From: Palsa-504 sp963806335
GTDB lineage: Bacteria > Actinomycetota > Actinomycetes > Streptosporangiales > Streptosporangiaceae
DNA: 64,000 bases
Assembly (NCBI GenBank): GCA_963806335.1
Contig: CAWDXO010000015.1
Coordinates: 248,001-312,000, forward strand
Direction: 5' to 3'
The position numbers were made by a program, and so were the translations under genes. The notes beneath the pieces are model-generated. The model worked only from the letters and a program-made list of their open reading frames with translations, was not told the origin of the DNA and did not search any database. How positions within the stretch are numbered: the first letter of the stretch is position 1; each line of letters opens with the position of its first letter. Positions 1 through 7,400 of this stretch are shown here, one piece after another.

Positions 1-1
1 G

Positions 2-1123
2 ACGCTACGACCGTTCGGGGAGAGCCGGATGCTGCCGCGGGCGGCGTACGTGGACCCCGCGGTGTTCGGCTGGGAGCAGCGGCACTTCTTCGGCGGCGGC
101 TGGATATGCGTGGCGCGCAGCGACCAGCTGCCGAAACCAGGCGACCAGCGGGCCGAAGCCACCGGGCAAGGCGGCGTGCTGCTGGTCCGCGGCGAGGACG
201 GCGCGTTGCGAGCGTTCGCGAACACGTGCCGGCATCGGGGGCATGAGCTGCTCCCGTGCGGGGAATCCGCGCAGGAAAAGTCCATCATCTGCCCGTACCA
301 CGCGTGGACGTATTCGCTGGACGGCCAGCTGCGCGGGGCCGCGGGCTTCCGGCAGCAGCCGGGATTCGACTTCGGCCAGTGGGGCCTGGCGCAGCTGCCG
401 GCCACCGAGTGGCACGGCCTGGTGTTCGTGGACGCCTCCGGCGGCCTGGCCGGCTCGCTGGATGAGGCGCTGGCCAAGCTAGACGAGCTGATCGCGCCTT
501 ACGAGCCGGAGCGCCTGGTAACCGCGGGCCGGCACGACTACGACTCCCCCGCCAACTGGAAGATCCTCACCGAGAACTACCACGAGTGCTACCACTGTCC
601 GTCCATCCATCCGGAGCTGTGCCGGGTCAGCCCGCCGAAGAGCGGCGAGAACTACGGCGGCGACGGCGCCTGGATCGGCGGCTGGATGGACCTGCGGGAC
701 GGGATGGCGACGATGTCGCTGGACGGCTCGAGCCGGGGCGTGCCGCTGCGCGGGCTCGACGACCAGGGGCTGCGCACCGTCATCTACGTCAACATCTTCC
801 CCAACGTGCTGCTGAGCCTGCATCCGGACTACGTGATGACGCACCGGATCATGCCGCTGGCCGCCGACCGGACCCGGATCGAGTGCACCTGGGCGTTCGC
901 GCCCGAGGCCGTGGCGCGGCCGGACTTCGATCCGGGCTACGCGGTGGAGTTCTGGGACATCACCAACCGGCAGGACTGGGCGGCGTGCGAGTCGGTGCAG
1001 CGCGGGCTGTCCTCGCCGTTGGCGTCACCGGGGCCGCTGTCGCCCGTGGAGGACGCGGTGTACTCCTACGTCACGACCATCGCCCGCGCCTACCTCGGCC
1101 AGTCGGTATGGAGCGCGCGGTAG
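2..1123 (+). CDS. Rieske [2Fe-2S] aromatic/betaine-type oxygenase alpha subunit (5' truncated by window)
   Basis: The reading frame is open to the window edge. The residues before the first in-window ATG (29) fit the family N-terminus, so the true start probably lies outside. Counting from that ATG, the Rieske ligands are C67-x-H69 and C88-x2-H91. The mononuclear iron site is the NYHECYHCPSIHP stretch, with H189 and H194 as likely ligands. The CYHC form and overall length resemble the glycine betaine/stachydrine demethylase (GbcA-like) branch rather than classical dioxygenases. Such enzymes hydroxylate N-methyl or aromatic substrates using a partner reductase, which is not visible here. The DAO-type oxidase at 2.9 kb fits N-methyl breakdown, but that link is inference. 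Confidence 0.85.
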   Translation, partial: TLRPFGESRMLPRAAYVDPAVFGWEQRHFFGGGWICVARSDQLPKPGDQRAEATGQGGVLLVRGEDGALRAFANTCRHRGHELLPCGESAQEKSIICPYHAWTYSLDGQLRGAAGFRQQPGFDFGQWGLAQLPATEWHGLVFVDASGGLAGSLDEALAKLDELIAPYEPERLVTAGRHDYDSPANWKILTENYHECYHCPSIHPELCRVSPPKSGENYGGDGAWIGGWMDLRDGMATMSLDGSSRGVPLRGLDDQGLRTVIYVNIFPNVLLSLHPDYVMTHRIMPLAADRTRIECTWAFAPEAVARPDFDPGYAVEFWDITNRQDWAACESVQRGLSSPLASPGPLSPVEDAVYSYVTTIARAYLGQSVWSAR

Positions 1124-1132
1124 CGTGGCGGG

Positions 1133-1630
1133 GTGACTATACGCGACATTCCGGTAAAGACCCTGGCTGGCCAGGACTCCTCGCTCGGCTCGCCTGGCTT
1201 GCTCGATGGTAAGACGTTGCTGGTGGTGAACGTGGCGTCCAAGTGCGGGCTGACGCCGCAGTACACCGCGCTTGAGAAGCTGCACGAGCAGTTCGCCGCT
1301 CGCGGTTTCGCGGTCGTCGGCTTCCCGTGCAACCAGTTCGGCGGGCAGGAGCCCGGCAGCGCCGGCGAGATCGCCGAGTTCTGCTCGGCGACCTACGGCG
1401 TCACGTTCCCGATGTTCGAGAAGATCGAGGTGAACGGGGCCGGCCGGCATCCGATCTACGGCTCGCTCACCGAGGTGCCCGACGCCAGCGGCGAGGCCGG
1501 CGACATCCAGTGGAACTTCGAGAAGTTCCTGGTCCGGCCGGACGGGACGGTGGCGGCGAGGTTCCGCCCCCGGACCGCCCCTGACTCCCCCGAAGTCCTC
1601 GCCGCCATCGAGGCGAACCTGCCCGCCTAG
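1133..1630 (+). CDS. Glutathione peroxidase family thiol peroxidase
   Basis: A GTG start lies 9 nt after the Rieske gene. The 165-residue length is normal for the family. The catalytic tetrad is visible: peroxidatic Cys38 in NVASKCGLTPQY (Cys replaces selenocysteine), Gln72 in the FPCNQFGGQEPG block, and Trp127-Asn128 in the WNFEKFLV block. Bacterial Cys-type members usually use thioredoxin rather than glutathione to reduce peroxides. The protein has no signal peptide, so it is cytosolic. Tight spacing suggests cotranscription with the oxygenase, where it could remove peroxide made by uncoupling; that is inference. Confidence 0.93.
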   Translation: MTIRDIPVKTLAGQDSSLGSPGLLDGKTLLVVNVASKCGLTPQYTALEKLHEQFAARGFAVVGFPCNQFGGQEPGSAGEIAEFCSATYGVTFPMFEKIEVNGAGRHPIYGSLTEVPDASGEAGDIQWNFEKFLVRPDGTVAARFRPRTAPDSPEVLAAIEANLPA

Positions 1631-1645
1631 GTCACTCGCATCAAG

Positions 1646-1691
1646 ATTGTGGATCGCGGCTACCCCCGGGCGGGCAGCAGCGATCCACGAT
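1646..1691. terminator. Bidirectional hairpin terminator between convergent genes
   Basis: Arms 1646-1657 and 1680-1691 form a 12-bp stem with one U-G pair and a 22-nt loop. It sits exactly between the stop of the peroxidase gene and the stop of the opposing acyl-CoA dehydrogenase. There is no U-tract, as is common in actinobacteria. Confidence 0.7.
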
Positions 1692-1696
1692 CACGG

Positions 1697-2863
1697 TTAG
1701 GCGAGGGTGGCGGGGCCGCGTTTGGTCATCTGGCGGGCGATGATCATGCGCTGGATCTCGCTGGTGCCCTCCCAGATCCGTTCCACGCGCAGTTCGCGGA
1801 AGAAGCGCTCGGCCACGTTCTCGCGCATGTAACCGCGGCCGCCGAAGACCTGGACGGCGCGGTCGGCGACCCGGCCGGCCATCTCAGAGCAGTAGAGCTT
1901 GGCCATCGAGCACTGCGCGTGCGACACCTTCACGTCGGTGCCGCGGTCGATGCCGCGGGCGGTCTCGTAGACCAGCGCCCGGGCCGCGAACAGCTCGGTG
2001 AGGCTGTCGGCCAGCATGCCGGCCACCAGCCCGTACTCGCTGATGGGCTGGCCCCCGACCTGGCGTGCGGCGGCGAACGCGGTCATCTCCGCCGTGAGCC
2101 GCTCGGCCGCGCCGAGGCAGCGGGCCGCCACCATCAGCCGCTCGAACCTGAACCACTCATAGGCGAAGGCCATCCCGCCGCCCTCGGCCCCGACCAGGTT
2201 CGCGGCGGGGACGCGCACGTTCTCGAACGCGACGATCGGATGGTGGTGGCTGATCGTGTGCGTGTAGGCCGGGGTCCTGACCGCCCGCACACCGGGGCTG
2301 GGCAGGTCCACCAGGAACATGGCGTGCTCGCCCTGGTGCGGGCCGCCGGTCAGCCGGGCCTGGAAGAAGGCGTAGTCGGCCGAGTTGAACGAGGTGACGT
2401 GCCACTTGACCCCGTTGAGCACGTACTGGTCTTGCTCGCGGTAGGCGGTGGCCTCGATGGCGTCGACATCTGACCCCGCGCCCTCCTCGGTGATCGCGTA
2501 GCACTCCTCCCGCTGGCCGGCGATCGCGGGCCTGACGTAGCGCTCGATCTGGTCGGGCGTGGCCACGGCAGGTAGCCAGGACGGCGGGGTGGCCGCCACC
2601 CAGCCGAGCGCGTTGGTCACCCGGCCCATCTGCTCCTGCACCAGCACCTGCTGCAGGGCGGTGCAGCCACCGCCGCCCAGCTCCGCGGGCATATTCGCGG
2701 CGTGCAGCCCGAGCTCGCGGGCCTGCTTGGCGTGCCCGGCGGTCACATCGGCGGGCAGTTCCCCGCCGGAGGCTTCGGCCTCTTGCTCGAGCGGGATCAG
2801 CTCGTCCGCGAAACCGCGGGCCCGGGCCTGGATCTGGCGGTCTTCTTCGGACAACCCGTACAT
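1697..2863 (-). CDS. Acyl-CoA dehydrogenase
   Basis: This is a 388-residue flavoprotein of typical family length. The ITEEGAGSDV block is the acyl-CoA/FAD-binding segment. The C-terminal block QVFGGRGYMRENVAE...WEGTSEIQR carries the catalytic base, Glu365 in WEGTSE. The enzyme makes alpha,beta-enoyl-CoA and passes electrons to ETF in the cytosol. The substrate cannot be read from sequence; the LGWVAATPPSW segment replaces the usual short-chain loop. It is divergent from the FAD oxidase gene at 2942 and shares a 78-bp intergenic region with a palindromic operator. The ATG at 2863 was chosen because MYGLSEEDRQIQ is a canonical N-terminus. Confidence 0.93.
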   Translation of the reverse strand: MYGLSEEDRQIQARARGFADELIPLEQEAEASGGELPADVTAGHAKQARELGLHAANMPAELGGGGCTALQQVLVQEQMGRVTNALGWVAATPPSWLPAVATPDQIERYVRPAIAGQREECYAITEEGAGSDVDAIEATAYREQDQYVLNGVKWHVTSFNSADYAFFQARLTGGPHQGEHAMFLVDLPSPGVRAVRTPAYTHTISHHHPIVAFENVRVPAANLVGAEGGGMAFAYEWFRFERLMVAARCLGAAERLTAEMTAFAAARQVGGQPISEYGLVAGMLADSLTELFAARALVYETARGIDRGTDVKVSHAQCSMAKLYCSEMAGRVADRAVQVFGGRGYMRENVAERFFRELRVERIWEGTSEIQRMIIARQMTKRGPATLA

Positions 2864-2901
2864 CCCGCGGAACCTCCAGGTCTACGGCGGCCACTCGTAT
2901 T

Positions 2902-2917
2902 GACTGAATGTTCAGTC
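2902..2917. promoter_or_regulatory. Palindromic operator, TetR-type (GACTGAA-tg-TTCAGTC)
   Basis: Two perfect 7-bp arms separated by 2 nt lie in the short divergent promoter region between the acyl-CoA dehydrogenase and the FAD oxidase. Size and symmetry fit a TetR-family site. No TetR gene is in the window, so the regulator must be encoded elsewhere. Confidence 0.6.
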
Positions 2918-2941
2918 TATGTCAGCATCGATCGTGTGCCA

Positions 2942-4123
2942 ATGAGTGATACGGCGGACGCCGTCGTGGTGGGTGGCGGGACGGTGGGCGCCTGGTGCGC
3001 GTACTTCCTGCGCCAGGCCGGGCTGGCCCGGGTCGTCCTGATCGAGAAGGGTTTCCTCGGCCAGGGCGCGAGCAGCCGGGCGGCCGGCGTCGTCCGGATG
3101 CAGGGCGGGACTTCCGAGGCGGTGCGGCTAGGCCAGTGGTCCCGGCGGTTCTACCTCAGCCAGCGGGACGAGCTCGGCACCGACTCGGGCTTCACCGAGC
3201 AGGGCTACTTGCTGCCCTGCTTCACCGCGGCGGACGTCGCGGCCGCGCGCGAGCGGATGGCCATGCAGACTGCGCTGGGCGTTCCGGTGCGCTGGCTCGA
3301 ACCCGATGAGGTGGATGCGGTCAACCCGACGCTGGCGCCCCGGCAGACGTTCGGCGGCACGTTCTGCGCCGAGGACGGGTACATCACCCCGCCGCGCAAC
3401 GTGGCCGCCTACACGGTGGCGCTGATCCGCAGCGGCGTCGAGGTCGCCGAGCACGTCGCGTTCGCCGGGCTGAGGGCCGGCGGTTCGCGCGTTTCGGTGC
3501 AGACCAGCCGGGGCCCGATCGACGCGGGGCTGGTGGTCCTCACCGGCGGGCCGAAGCTGGCCGCGGTCGGCCGGCTGGCCGGCCTGCGGATCCCGGCCGG
3601 CGGCGCCCGGCATCAGGTCGCGGTGACCGAGCGGCACCCGGACCTGGACCCGTCCCGGGTTCCCATGGTGTTCGACCTGGCCGCGGGGCTTTACTGGCGG
3701 CCGGAAGAAGGCGGACTGCTGTTCGGGATGAGCAATCCGGAGGAGCCGCCGGGCGAGAACCGCGAGGTCGACGAGGGCTACCTGGCCAAGATGCGGGCGC
3801 GGCTGGCTGAGTTGGTCCCGGTCACCGCGCGGCTCGGGCTGCGCCGGATCTGGGCCGCGACCATCGATTACACCCCGGACCACCTGCCCATCATCGGTCG
3901 CGCGCCGGGGCTGGACGGCGTCACCGTCGCCTGCGCGGGCGGCGCCGGCATGATGTGGGGACCAGGCGTCGCCAAGGCCGCGGCCGACGTCGCGCTCACC
4001 GGATCCTCGGAGGTGCTCGACGTGTCCCCGCTCGGCCTCGACCGCTTCGACGAGGCTGGCCACAGCCGCCTCGCGACCGACCCCATCGCCCTGCCCTTCC
4101 CGGAAAGGATCACCTCGTCATGA
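2942..4123 (+). CDS. FAD-dependent amine oxidoreductase (DAO/sarcosine oxidase family)
   Basis: This is a 393-residue DAO-fold enzyme. The N-terminal dinucleotide-binding site VVVGGGTVGAWCA has its glycines at 11-16. The C-terminal FAD-closing motif is YTPDHLPIIGRAPGLDGVTVACAGGAGMMWGP. Size and layout match monomeric sarcosine/glycine oxidase-like enzymes and the beta subunit of dimethylglycine-type dehydrogenases. A likely reaction is oxidative removal of an N-methyl or amine group with release of H2O2. The ATG at 2942 (MSDTADAVVVGGG) was preferred to upstream in-frame starts because it puts the FAD site at the usual position. It is followed by the cupin gene with an ATGA overlap. Confidence 0.85.
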   Translation: MSDTADAVVVGGGTVGAWCAYFLRQAGLARVVLIEKGFLGQGASSRAAGVVRMQGGTSEAVRLGQWSRRFYLSQRDELGTDSGFTEQGYLLPCFTAADVAAARERMAMQTALGVPVRWLEPDEVDAVNPTLAPRQTFGGTFCAEDGYITPPRNVAAYTVALIRSGVEVAEHVAFAGLRAGGSRVSVQTSRGPIDAGLVVLTGGPKLAAVGRLAGLRIPAGGARHQVAVTERHPDLDPSRVPMVFDLAAGLYWRPEEGGLLFGMSNPEEPPGENREVDEGYLAKMRARLAELVPVTARLGLRRIWAATIDYTPDHLPIIGRAPGLDGVTVACAGGAGMMWGPGVAKAAADVALTGSSEVLDVSPLGLDRFDEAGHSRLATDPIALPFPERITSS

Positions 4124-4464
4124 TCACAGTTACCCCGTTCCTGGCCGCCGCGGCCGACGCGAAGCTCGAGGACTGGGGGCCGCTGGACGAGGCCACCGGC
4201 GAGCCCATGCACACCTCGGGGACGACGATCTGGTCGGGCGAAGGCGACGCCGAAGCCGGGGTCTGGGAGTGCACGCCCGGCCCATCCCGCTGGAGCCTGG
4301 AGACCAACGAGTTCGTGCACATCCTGTCCGGCCGGATGACGGTGACGCCGGACGGCGGCGAGCCGGCCGACATCGGGCCGGGCGATACGGCGGTGTTCCC
4401 CCATGGCTGGGCCGGGACCTGGCAGATCCACGAGACGATCCGCAAGCTCTACGTTTTGTTCTGA
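4120..4464 (+). CDS. Small cupin-fold protein (cupin_3/DUF861-like)
   Basis: This 114-residue protein overlaps the FAD oxidase stop by ATGA, so the two are translationally coupled. The core FVHILSGRMTVTPDGGEPADIGPGDTAVFPHGWAGTWQI is the single beta-barrel cupin with the usual G(X)5HX and PxG-like turns. It resembles DUF861/(S)-ureidoglycine aminohydrolase-like cupins, which often follow amine oxidases. The metal site is only partly conserved. Function unknown; possibly an accessory enzyme that processes the oxidase product. Confidence 0.8.
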   Translation: MITVTPFLAAAADAKLEDWGPLDEATGEPMHTSGTTIWSGEGDAEAGVWECTPGPSRWSLETNEFVHILSGRMTVTPDGGEPADIGPGDTAVFPHGWAGTWQIHETIRKLYVLF

Positions 4465-4513
4465 ACGTTCACCCGCAGCGTTTTGCCGCGGCCCGCGTCG
4501 GTAGCCTGAGGGT

Positions 4514-5542
4514 ATGGAATATCGCACTCTGGGAGGCAGCGGCTGCGCGGTGTCGAGCCTGAGCCTCGGAACGATGACGTTCGGCACCGAGTCTGACGAG
4601 TCCGTCTCGCATCAGCAGCTTGACCTGTTCGTCGAGGCCGGCGGCACGCTAGTGGACACGGCCGACGTGTACAGCCACGGGGTATCGGAGGAGATCATCG
4701 GCCGCTGGTTCGTCAGCCAGGCCGACGTGACCGAGCAGGTGGTGCTGGCCACCAAGGGCCGCTTCGGGATGGACGACTCGCCGAATGGCGCCGGGCTGTC
4801 CGCGCGGCACCTGACCCGCGCGCTCGACGCGTCATTGCGCCGGCTGGGGCTGGAGTCGGTCGACCTGTACCAGGCGCACGCCTTCGATCCGCTGACGCCG
4901 CTCGAAGAGACGTTGCGGACCATGGACCAGTTCATCCGCGAGGGCAAGATCCGCTACTACGGGCTGTCCAACTTCACCGGCTGGCAGCTGACCAAGGCCG
5001 TGCACCTGGCCCGCGCCCTGAACGTGGCCGAGCCGGTGACGCTCCAGCCGCAGTACAGCCTGCTGGCCCGCGAGATCGAGTGGGAGATCGTGCCCGCGGT
5101 GCTCGACGCCGGACTGGGCATGCTGCCGTGGAGCCCGCTCGGCGGCGGCTGGCTGTCCGGCAAGTACCAGCGCGACCAGCGCCCGACCGGCGACACCCGC
5201 CTCGGCGACGATCCGAACCGCGGTATGGAGGCCTACGACCGGCGTGGCACCGAGCGCACCTGGAACGTCATCGACGCCGTGCAGAAGGTCGCCGAGGACC
5301 GGGGCGTGTCGATGGCCGAGATCGCGCTGGCCTGGGTGACCGGCCGCCCCGGCGTCACCTCGACCATCCTCGGCGCCCGCTCGGTGAGCCAGCTCCAGAC
5401 CAACCTGCGCGCGGCCGGGCTGCACCTAACCGCGGCGGAGACCGCCGCGCTCGACGCGGCCAGCGACCCGCACGCCACCGACTACCCCTACGGTGAGCTG
5501 GGCGTGGATCAGCGCGGCCGGCGTCTGCCTGGCCAGTCCTAG
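4514..5542 (+). CDS. Aldo/keto reductase
   Basis: This is a 342-residue TIM-barrel NAD(P)H oxidoreductase. The catalytic tetrad is visible: Asp48 and Tyr53 in LVDTADVYSHG, Lys81 in LATKGRF, and His122 in LYQAHAFDP. The C-terminal GVTSTILGARSVSQLQTNL block binds the cofactor phosphate. It belongs to the voltage-gated-channel-beta/YajO-like group that reduces sugar or keto aldehydes. Its stop overlaps the stop of the convergent phosphatase gene (5539-5542). The link to either flanking operon is unclear. Confidence 0.93.
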   Translation: MEYRTLGGSGCAVSSLSLGTMTFGTESDESVSHQQLDLFVEAGGTLVDTADVYSHGVSEEIIGRWFVSQADVTEQVVLATKGRFGMDDSPNGAGLSARHLTRALDASLRRLGLESVDLYQAHAFDPLTPLEETLRTMDQFIREGKIRYYGLSNFTGWQLTKAVHLARALNVAEPVTLQPQYSLLAREIEWEIVPAVLDAGLGMLPWSPLGGGWLSGKYQRDQRPTGDTRLGDDPNRGMEAYDRRGTERTWNVIDAVQKVAEDRGVSMAEIALAWVTGRPGVTSTILGARSVSQLQTNLRAAGLHLTAAETAALDAASDPHATDYPYGELGVDQRGRRLPGQS

Positions 5543-6378
5543 TCCGCTGGATCCGCGGTCAGCTGACGCAATAGCGCGGCCAGTCCCGCCGGGTCGGGCA
5601 CGCAGATGTCGCTTAGCTCGGCGACCGGGCCCGTTCCGGCGGGACTCACCGCCACGGCCAGCTTGGGACGGCCGCTGCGGGCGGACCACGCGTTCATTTC
5701 CCGCAGGGCGGGCAGGTCGCCGAGGTCGTCGCCCGCGTAGAACGCGGCCGCCGTCTGGCCGGCGATGAGTTCGCGCATCACGGTGCCCTTGTCGATGCCG
5801 GGGATGCAGATTTCGAGCACTTCCTTGCCGGGGCGCACCTCTAGTCCGGCGTCCGCCGCGGCCGACGCGACCGGTTCGCGCAGCGCCTCCAGCCAGCGAT
5901 CCGGTTCAGCGGTCAGACGGGCGTGGATGACGAGCGACAGTTCTTTATCCTCGATCCAGATCGCGGGATCGGGCGCCGCGCGGGCCAGGATCTGCGGCAG
6001 GCTCAGGCGCAGATCCTGGAGGCCAGCGGGAGGCGCCGGCGCGCGGCGCTGCCCGGCCTCCCACCGCTCGACGCCGTGCAGGCCGTAGATGATGATGCCC
6101 GGTACCGCCCCGAAACCGCTGACGCGGAGCAGCGACGCCACGCTCCGGCCGGTTATCACGGCGAGGGTTGCTCCGGTGGCGCGCAGGTCGTGCAGGATCC
6201 GCTGGGTGCCCGGGAGCGGGCGGGCGTCGTCGGGGTGCGGCGATATCGGCGTGAGCGTGCCGTCAAAATCGAGCGCGACCAGCGCAGACGCCAGGTCGGC
6301 GCGCAGCGGGTCCAGGTCGGTCAGCCGCGGGTCCAGGTCGGCGCGCAGCGGGTCCGGGTCGGTCAGCCGCGGTATCAC
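5539..6378 (-). CDS. otsB: HAD-superfamily trehalose-6-phosphate phosphatase-like sugar phosphatase
   Basis: 279 residues, starting at a GTG that overlaps the upstream dehydrogenase stop as GTGA. HAD motif I is DFDGTL at 37-42, motif II is ITGRS, and motif IV is GDDLGD at 216-221. The IEDKELSLVIHAR and PGIDKG blocks are typical of OtsB. It is the last gene of a polyol operon that has no trehalose synthase, so it may dephosphorylate another sugar phosphate, or it may detoxify phosphorylated intermediates. The first 28 residues are a 14-residue duplication (DPDPLRADLDPRLT-like) absent from ordinary OtsB proteins. The family call is firm; the substrate is not. Confidence 0.8.
   Translation of the reverse strand: MIPRLTDPDPLRADLDPRLTDLDPLRADLASALVALDFDGTLTPISPHPDDARPLPGTQRILHDLRATGATLAVITGRSVASLLRVSGFGAVPGIIIYGLHGVERWEAGQRRAPAPPAGLQDLRLSLPQILARAAPDPAIWIEDKELSLVIHARLTAEPDRWLEALREPVASAAADAGLEVRPGKEVLEICIPGIDKGTVMRELIAGQTAAAFYAGDDLGDLPALREMNAWSARSGRPKLAVAVSPAGTGPVAELSDICVPDPAGLAALLRQLTADPAD
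6299..6372. repeat. 42-bp tandem duplication in the 5' end of the phosphatase gene
   Basis: Units 6299-6340 and 6341-6372 (the second partial) are nearly identical; one base differs in the shared part. The period is a multiple of three, so the frame is kept and 14 residues are added to the N-terminus. Confidence 0.85.
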
Positions 6379-7400
6379 GAGGCCACGGTAACGAGTACCT
6401 TCACGTGCTGTCCGGACGCGGCGAGCTCGAAGGCCTCGGCGACCTGGGGCAGGGGCCGCGTGGCCGTCACGAAGTCCCGCGCCCGGATGGCTCCGGTGCG
6501 CAGCAGGTCGGCTGATTCGGCGAAGTCGGCGGGGAGATAGGTCGCGCTGCCCTGGATCCGGATCTGGTGGTCCTGCACGATCGGCAGCGGGATCGTGACC
6601 TCCTGGGACGGGACGCCCACCACGACGACCGTCCCGCCCTTGTCGGCGATCGCGATGGCCTGCTGCACCGACGACTGGATGGCGACGCAGTCGAACACGA
6701 CGTCGGCGCTGCCGCCGAGGATCTTTCTCACCTGCCCGGCGACGTCGGGCGAGCGGGCGTCGATGACCGCGTCGGCGCCGAGAGCCTCGGCCCGGGCGCG
6801 CTTGGCGGGATTCGGATCGGTGCTGACGACTTTTCCCGCCCCGTGCGCGCGGAGCACCGCGAGGGTGAGCAGCCCGATCGTGCCGGCTCCGAGGACGGCG
6901 ACGGTCCGGCCGGCCACGTCGCCGGCCAGGCGCACGGCGTGCACCGGCGTGGACAGCGGCTCGATGAGCGCCGCGGCGTGATCGTCCAGGCTGTCCGGTA
7001 CGGCATGCAGGCGGTCGGCGGCGATCGTGAAGTAATCCGCCATGCCGCCCTGGCGGTAGCCGCAGCCGAAGAACTGCAGGTTCTCGCACAGGTTCTCGCG
7101 GCCGGTGGTGCACATCTTGCACGTCCAGCAGGGCAGGTCGGGCTCCAGGGTGACCCGCTGGCCTGGCGTCCAGGCCGCGACAGCGGAACCCACCGTCTCG
7201 ATGATCCCGACGACCTCGTGGCCCGGCAGATAGGGCAGGGGGACAAAGGGATGCCGCCCGTGGGCGGCGTGCAGGTCGGATCCGCAGACGCCGGCGACGA
7301 GGGTGCGGATCAGGGTTTCGTGGGAGCGGGGGGCGGGAACCTCTGCCGCCTCGACGGCGATCCGGTCAGGGTGAACGACGACGCGTCGCATGGCGGTCAC
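6375..7400 (-). CDS. Zinc-dependent medium-chain alcohol/polyol dehydrogenase
   Basis: 341 residues. The catalytic zinc ligands are Cys39 (VCGSD) and His61-Glu62 (PGHEVVG). The structural zinc uses Cys91, 94, 97 and 105. The Rossmann motif VAVLGAGTIGLLTLAV binds NAD(P). This is the sorbitol/threonine dehydrogenase-like MDR family, oxidising a secondary hydroxyl of a polyol to a ketose. The start overlaps the stop of the mannitol-type dehydrogenase as ATGA, and its own stop overlaps the phosphatase start, so it is mid-operon. Exact substrate unknown. Confidence 0.92.
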   Translation of the reverse strand: MTAMRRVVVHPDRIAVEAAEVPAPRSHETLIRTLVAGVCGSDLHAAHGRHPFVPLPYLPGHEVVGIIETVGSAVAAWTPGQRVTLEPDLPCWTCKMCTTGRENLCENLQFFGCGYRQGGMADYFTIAADRLHAVPDSLDDHAAALIEPLSTPVHAVRLAGDVAGRTVAVLGAGTIGLLTLAVLRAHGAGKVVSTDPNPAKRARAEALGADAVIDARSPDVAGQVRKILGGSADVVFDCVAIQSSVQQAIAIADKGGTVVVVGVPSQEVTIPLPIVQDHQIRIQGSATYLPADFAESADLLRTGAIRARDFVTATRPLPQVAEAFELAASGQHVKVLVTVAS

